The notes under the pieces: generated by a model
Told to the model about the DNA's origin: nothing
What the model saw: only the letters and a program-made list of their open reading frames with translations
The model's database searches: none
Program-made: the position numbers and the translations under genes
Source: an uncultured Bacteroidales bacterium
GTDB taxonomy: Bacteria > Bacteroidota > Bacteroidia > Bacteroidales > UBA932
Length of the DNA: 64,000 bases
Direction of reading: 5' to 3'
Assembly (NCBI GenBank): GCA_944322575.1
Contig: CALUPK010000001.1
Span: 109,319-173,318, forward strand
Shown: positions 63,296 to 64,000 of the stretch, piece after piece
How positions within the stretch are numbered: position 1 is the first letter of the stretch
Layout of the letters: the number at the start of each line of letters is the position of its first letter

Positions 63296-63793
63296 TCAGG
63301 TGTTGAAAAGTTGCTTTAAATAAGGGAATACCGCATCTGTGATAGAGGATATGATCTGCACTCCCTTGGACTTGGCCATCTGCTCGGGAGGAATAATCGT
63401 GAACCAGGTTGTGTTCACGTATTCTATGACGGAGATAACGACTCCTATAAGCAGGACGACGGCGGAGACCGAGAGCAGGACGCCGAGGAGGCGGTTGATC
63501 CAGCCGAGGGTGGTGATCTTGATGACCTTCTCGAGGAGGCGGCTCAGCAGGACTACGCAGAGGCAGACCACGACTATGATGACGATAAACGAAAGCACCT
63601 TCACTACGTTCTCGGAGAGGGTGGGCGTCACGCGGTGGAGCCAGCCCGAGAGCATGGCCGAGAATCTGCCTGCTAAGAATATGCCGAGAATGAGTCCCAC
63701 GATGCCGCCGAGCTGCCGCATCAGGCCGTCCTTGATACCCTTGAACACCGCCAGGGCCAGGAGTACGAGAATGATGATATCTATAACTGTCAT
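63296..63793 (-). CDS. CvpA-family membrane protein
   Basis: A 165-residue inner-membrane protein with about four helices and the family's N-terminal pattern (VIDIIILVLLALAVFKGIKDGLMRQLGG, parts near residues 2-29). CvpA of E. coli was first linked to colicin V production and envelope processes. In Bacteroidetes it is a housekeeping-type gene. Its location next to a peptide-export locus is suggestive but is probably chance because it has its own promoter and is separated by an AT-rich gap. A TATCTTCG box lies 6 nt before its ATG. Confidence 0.88.
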   Translation of the reverse strand: MTVIDIIILVLLALAVFKGIKDGLMRQLGGIVGLILGIFLAGRFSAMLSGWLHRVTPTLSENVVKVLSFIVIIVVVCLCVVLLSRLLEKVIKITTLGWINRLLGVLLSVSAVVLLIGVVISVIEYVNTTWFTIIPPEQMAKSKGVQIISSITDAVFPYLKQLFNT

Positions 63794-63799
63794 GACATG

Positions 63800-63807
63800 C
63801 GAAGATA
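63800..63807 (-). promoter_or_regulatory. Possible -7 box of the cvpA-like gene
   Basis: The minus strand reads TATCTTCG, one mismatch from TAnnTTTG, 6 nt before the ATG at 63793, so the transcript would have almost no leader. Confidence 0.4.
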
Positions 63808-63820
63808 GGAATATTTTCCC

Positions 63821-63828
63821 TATCTTTG
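63821..63828 (+). promoter_or_regulatory. Putative ileS -7 promoter box
   Basis: TATCTTTG is a full TAnnTTTG match, 20 nt before the ileS ATG, divergent from the cvpA-like promoter. Confidence 0.55.
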
Positions 63829-63848
63829 CCCATTAAAATTCAGAATAT

Positions 63849-64000
63849 ATGTTCAAAGAGTATAAAGGACTGGACCTGACAGGTCTCTCCACCGAGGTGC
63901 TGGAGAGTTGGAAGAAGCAGGATGTGTTTCACAAGACGTTGGAAATGAGGGAGGGTGCTCCCGAGTATGTGTTCTTCGAGGGACCTCCCTCGGCCAACGG
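63849..64000 (+). CDS. ileS: Isoleucyl-tRNA synthetase, 5' part only
   Basis: The first 50 residues of a class I aminoacyl-tRNA synthetase are present. The sequence MFKEYKGLDLTGLSTEVLES followed by FEGPPSANG matches the IleS N-terminus, FEGPPSANG being the segment just before the HIGH motif, which lies past the window edge. The gene continues beyond 64000. It is transcribed divergently from the cvpA-like gene. Confidence 0.9.
   Translation, partial: MFKEYKGLDLTGLSTEVLESWKKQDVFHKTLEMREGAPEYVFFEGPPSAN

Noticed and set aside
63285-63833. Minus-strand 182-residue frame overlapping the cvpA-like gene
   Set aside because: It is out of frame with the membrane protein, is rich in Arg/Pro/His and has no family features, while the 63296-63793 frame has the CvpA pattern.

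Overview
The window reads as a chromosomal segment of a Bacteroidota bacterium, probably of order Bacteroidales, with moderate GC. The evidence is the promoter style (repeated TAnnTTTG -7 boxes, no Shine-Dalgarno sequences), a UDP-glucose-type (GT3) glycogen synthase fused to a phosphorylase, DUF4783 and DUF4369-type proteins, an IleS start with the FEGPPSANG motif, and a murE with the DNPR signature of meso-diaminopimelate peptidoglycan. I cannot fix the genus. Almost all DNA is coding. No rRNA, tRNA, CRISPR array, insertion sequence or origin was seen.

Layout. 1-3750: a partial unknown gene and galE on the minus strand, then rpiB-truB-queA on plus. 3775-18683: a complete, tightly packed division and cell-wall (dcw) cluster on the minus strand, in order of transcription mraZ-rsmH-ftsL-ftsI(PASTA)-murE-mraY-murD-ftsW-murG-murC-ftsQ-ftsA-ftsZ. 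18789-27738: an M23 peptidase, efp, a minus-strand operon (unknown secreted protein, M16 peptidase, O-methyltransferase), cmk-ispH, and dnaX-lptB. 27825-34956: an NtrX-like response regulator without a DNA-binding domain, an SLC13 transporter, a very large NtrY-like sensor kinase and rlmH. 35049-41352: a DUF4783 protein, the minus-strand operon engB-prs-nadE-small membrane protein-der, then xseA-xseB. 41364-52934: a glycogen operon (branching enzyme, debranching enzyme, GT4, GH57, synthase-phosphorylase fusion) ending in ribF. 53010-57104: a membrane-anchored TIR protein, a small membrane protein, greA, a HIT protein and a thioredoxin-fold lipoprotein lacking CxxC. 57099-63182: tsaB, a HlyD adaptor, TolC, two short double-glycine peptides, a C39-peptidase ABC exporter and a 48-residue membrane peptide. 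63296-64000: cvpA-like gene and the start of ileS.

The most notable region is 59062-63182. Two tiny genes (60488-60661 and 60677-60862) lie directly downstream of a C39-type peptide exporter and directly upstream of TolC and HlyD. Each encodes a leader ending in Gly-Gly and a 36-39 residue mature part with a GxxxG motif. This is the layout expected of a two-peptide (class IIb-like) bacteriocin or signal-peptide system exported through a tripartite channel. It is an inference from sequence layout and is untested.

Other items worth a second look are the single polypeptide carrying both glycogen synthesis and glycogen breakdown domains, the TIR protein with a predicted periplasmic domain, a terminator-like hairpin in the greA leader, three genes whose -7 box lies exactly 4 nt before the start codon (leaderless mRNAs), a 16-bp perfect palindrome between the dnaX and response-regulator promoters, and a strong codon-context habit in which leucine TTA is nearly always followed by G.
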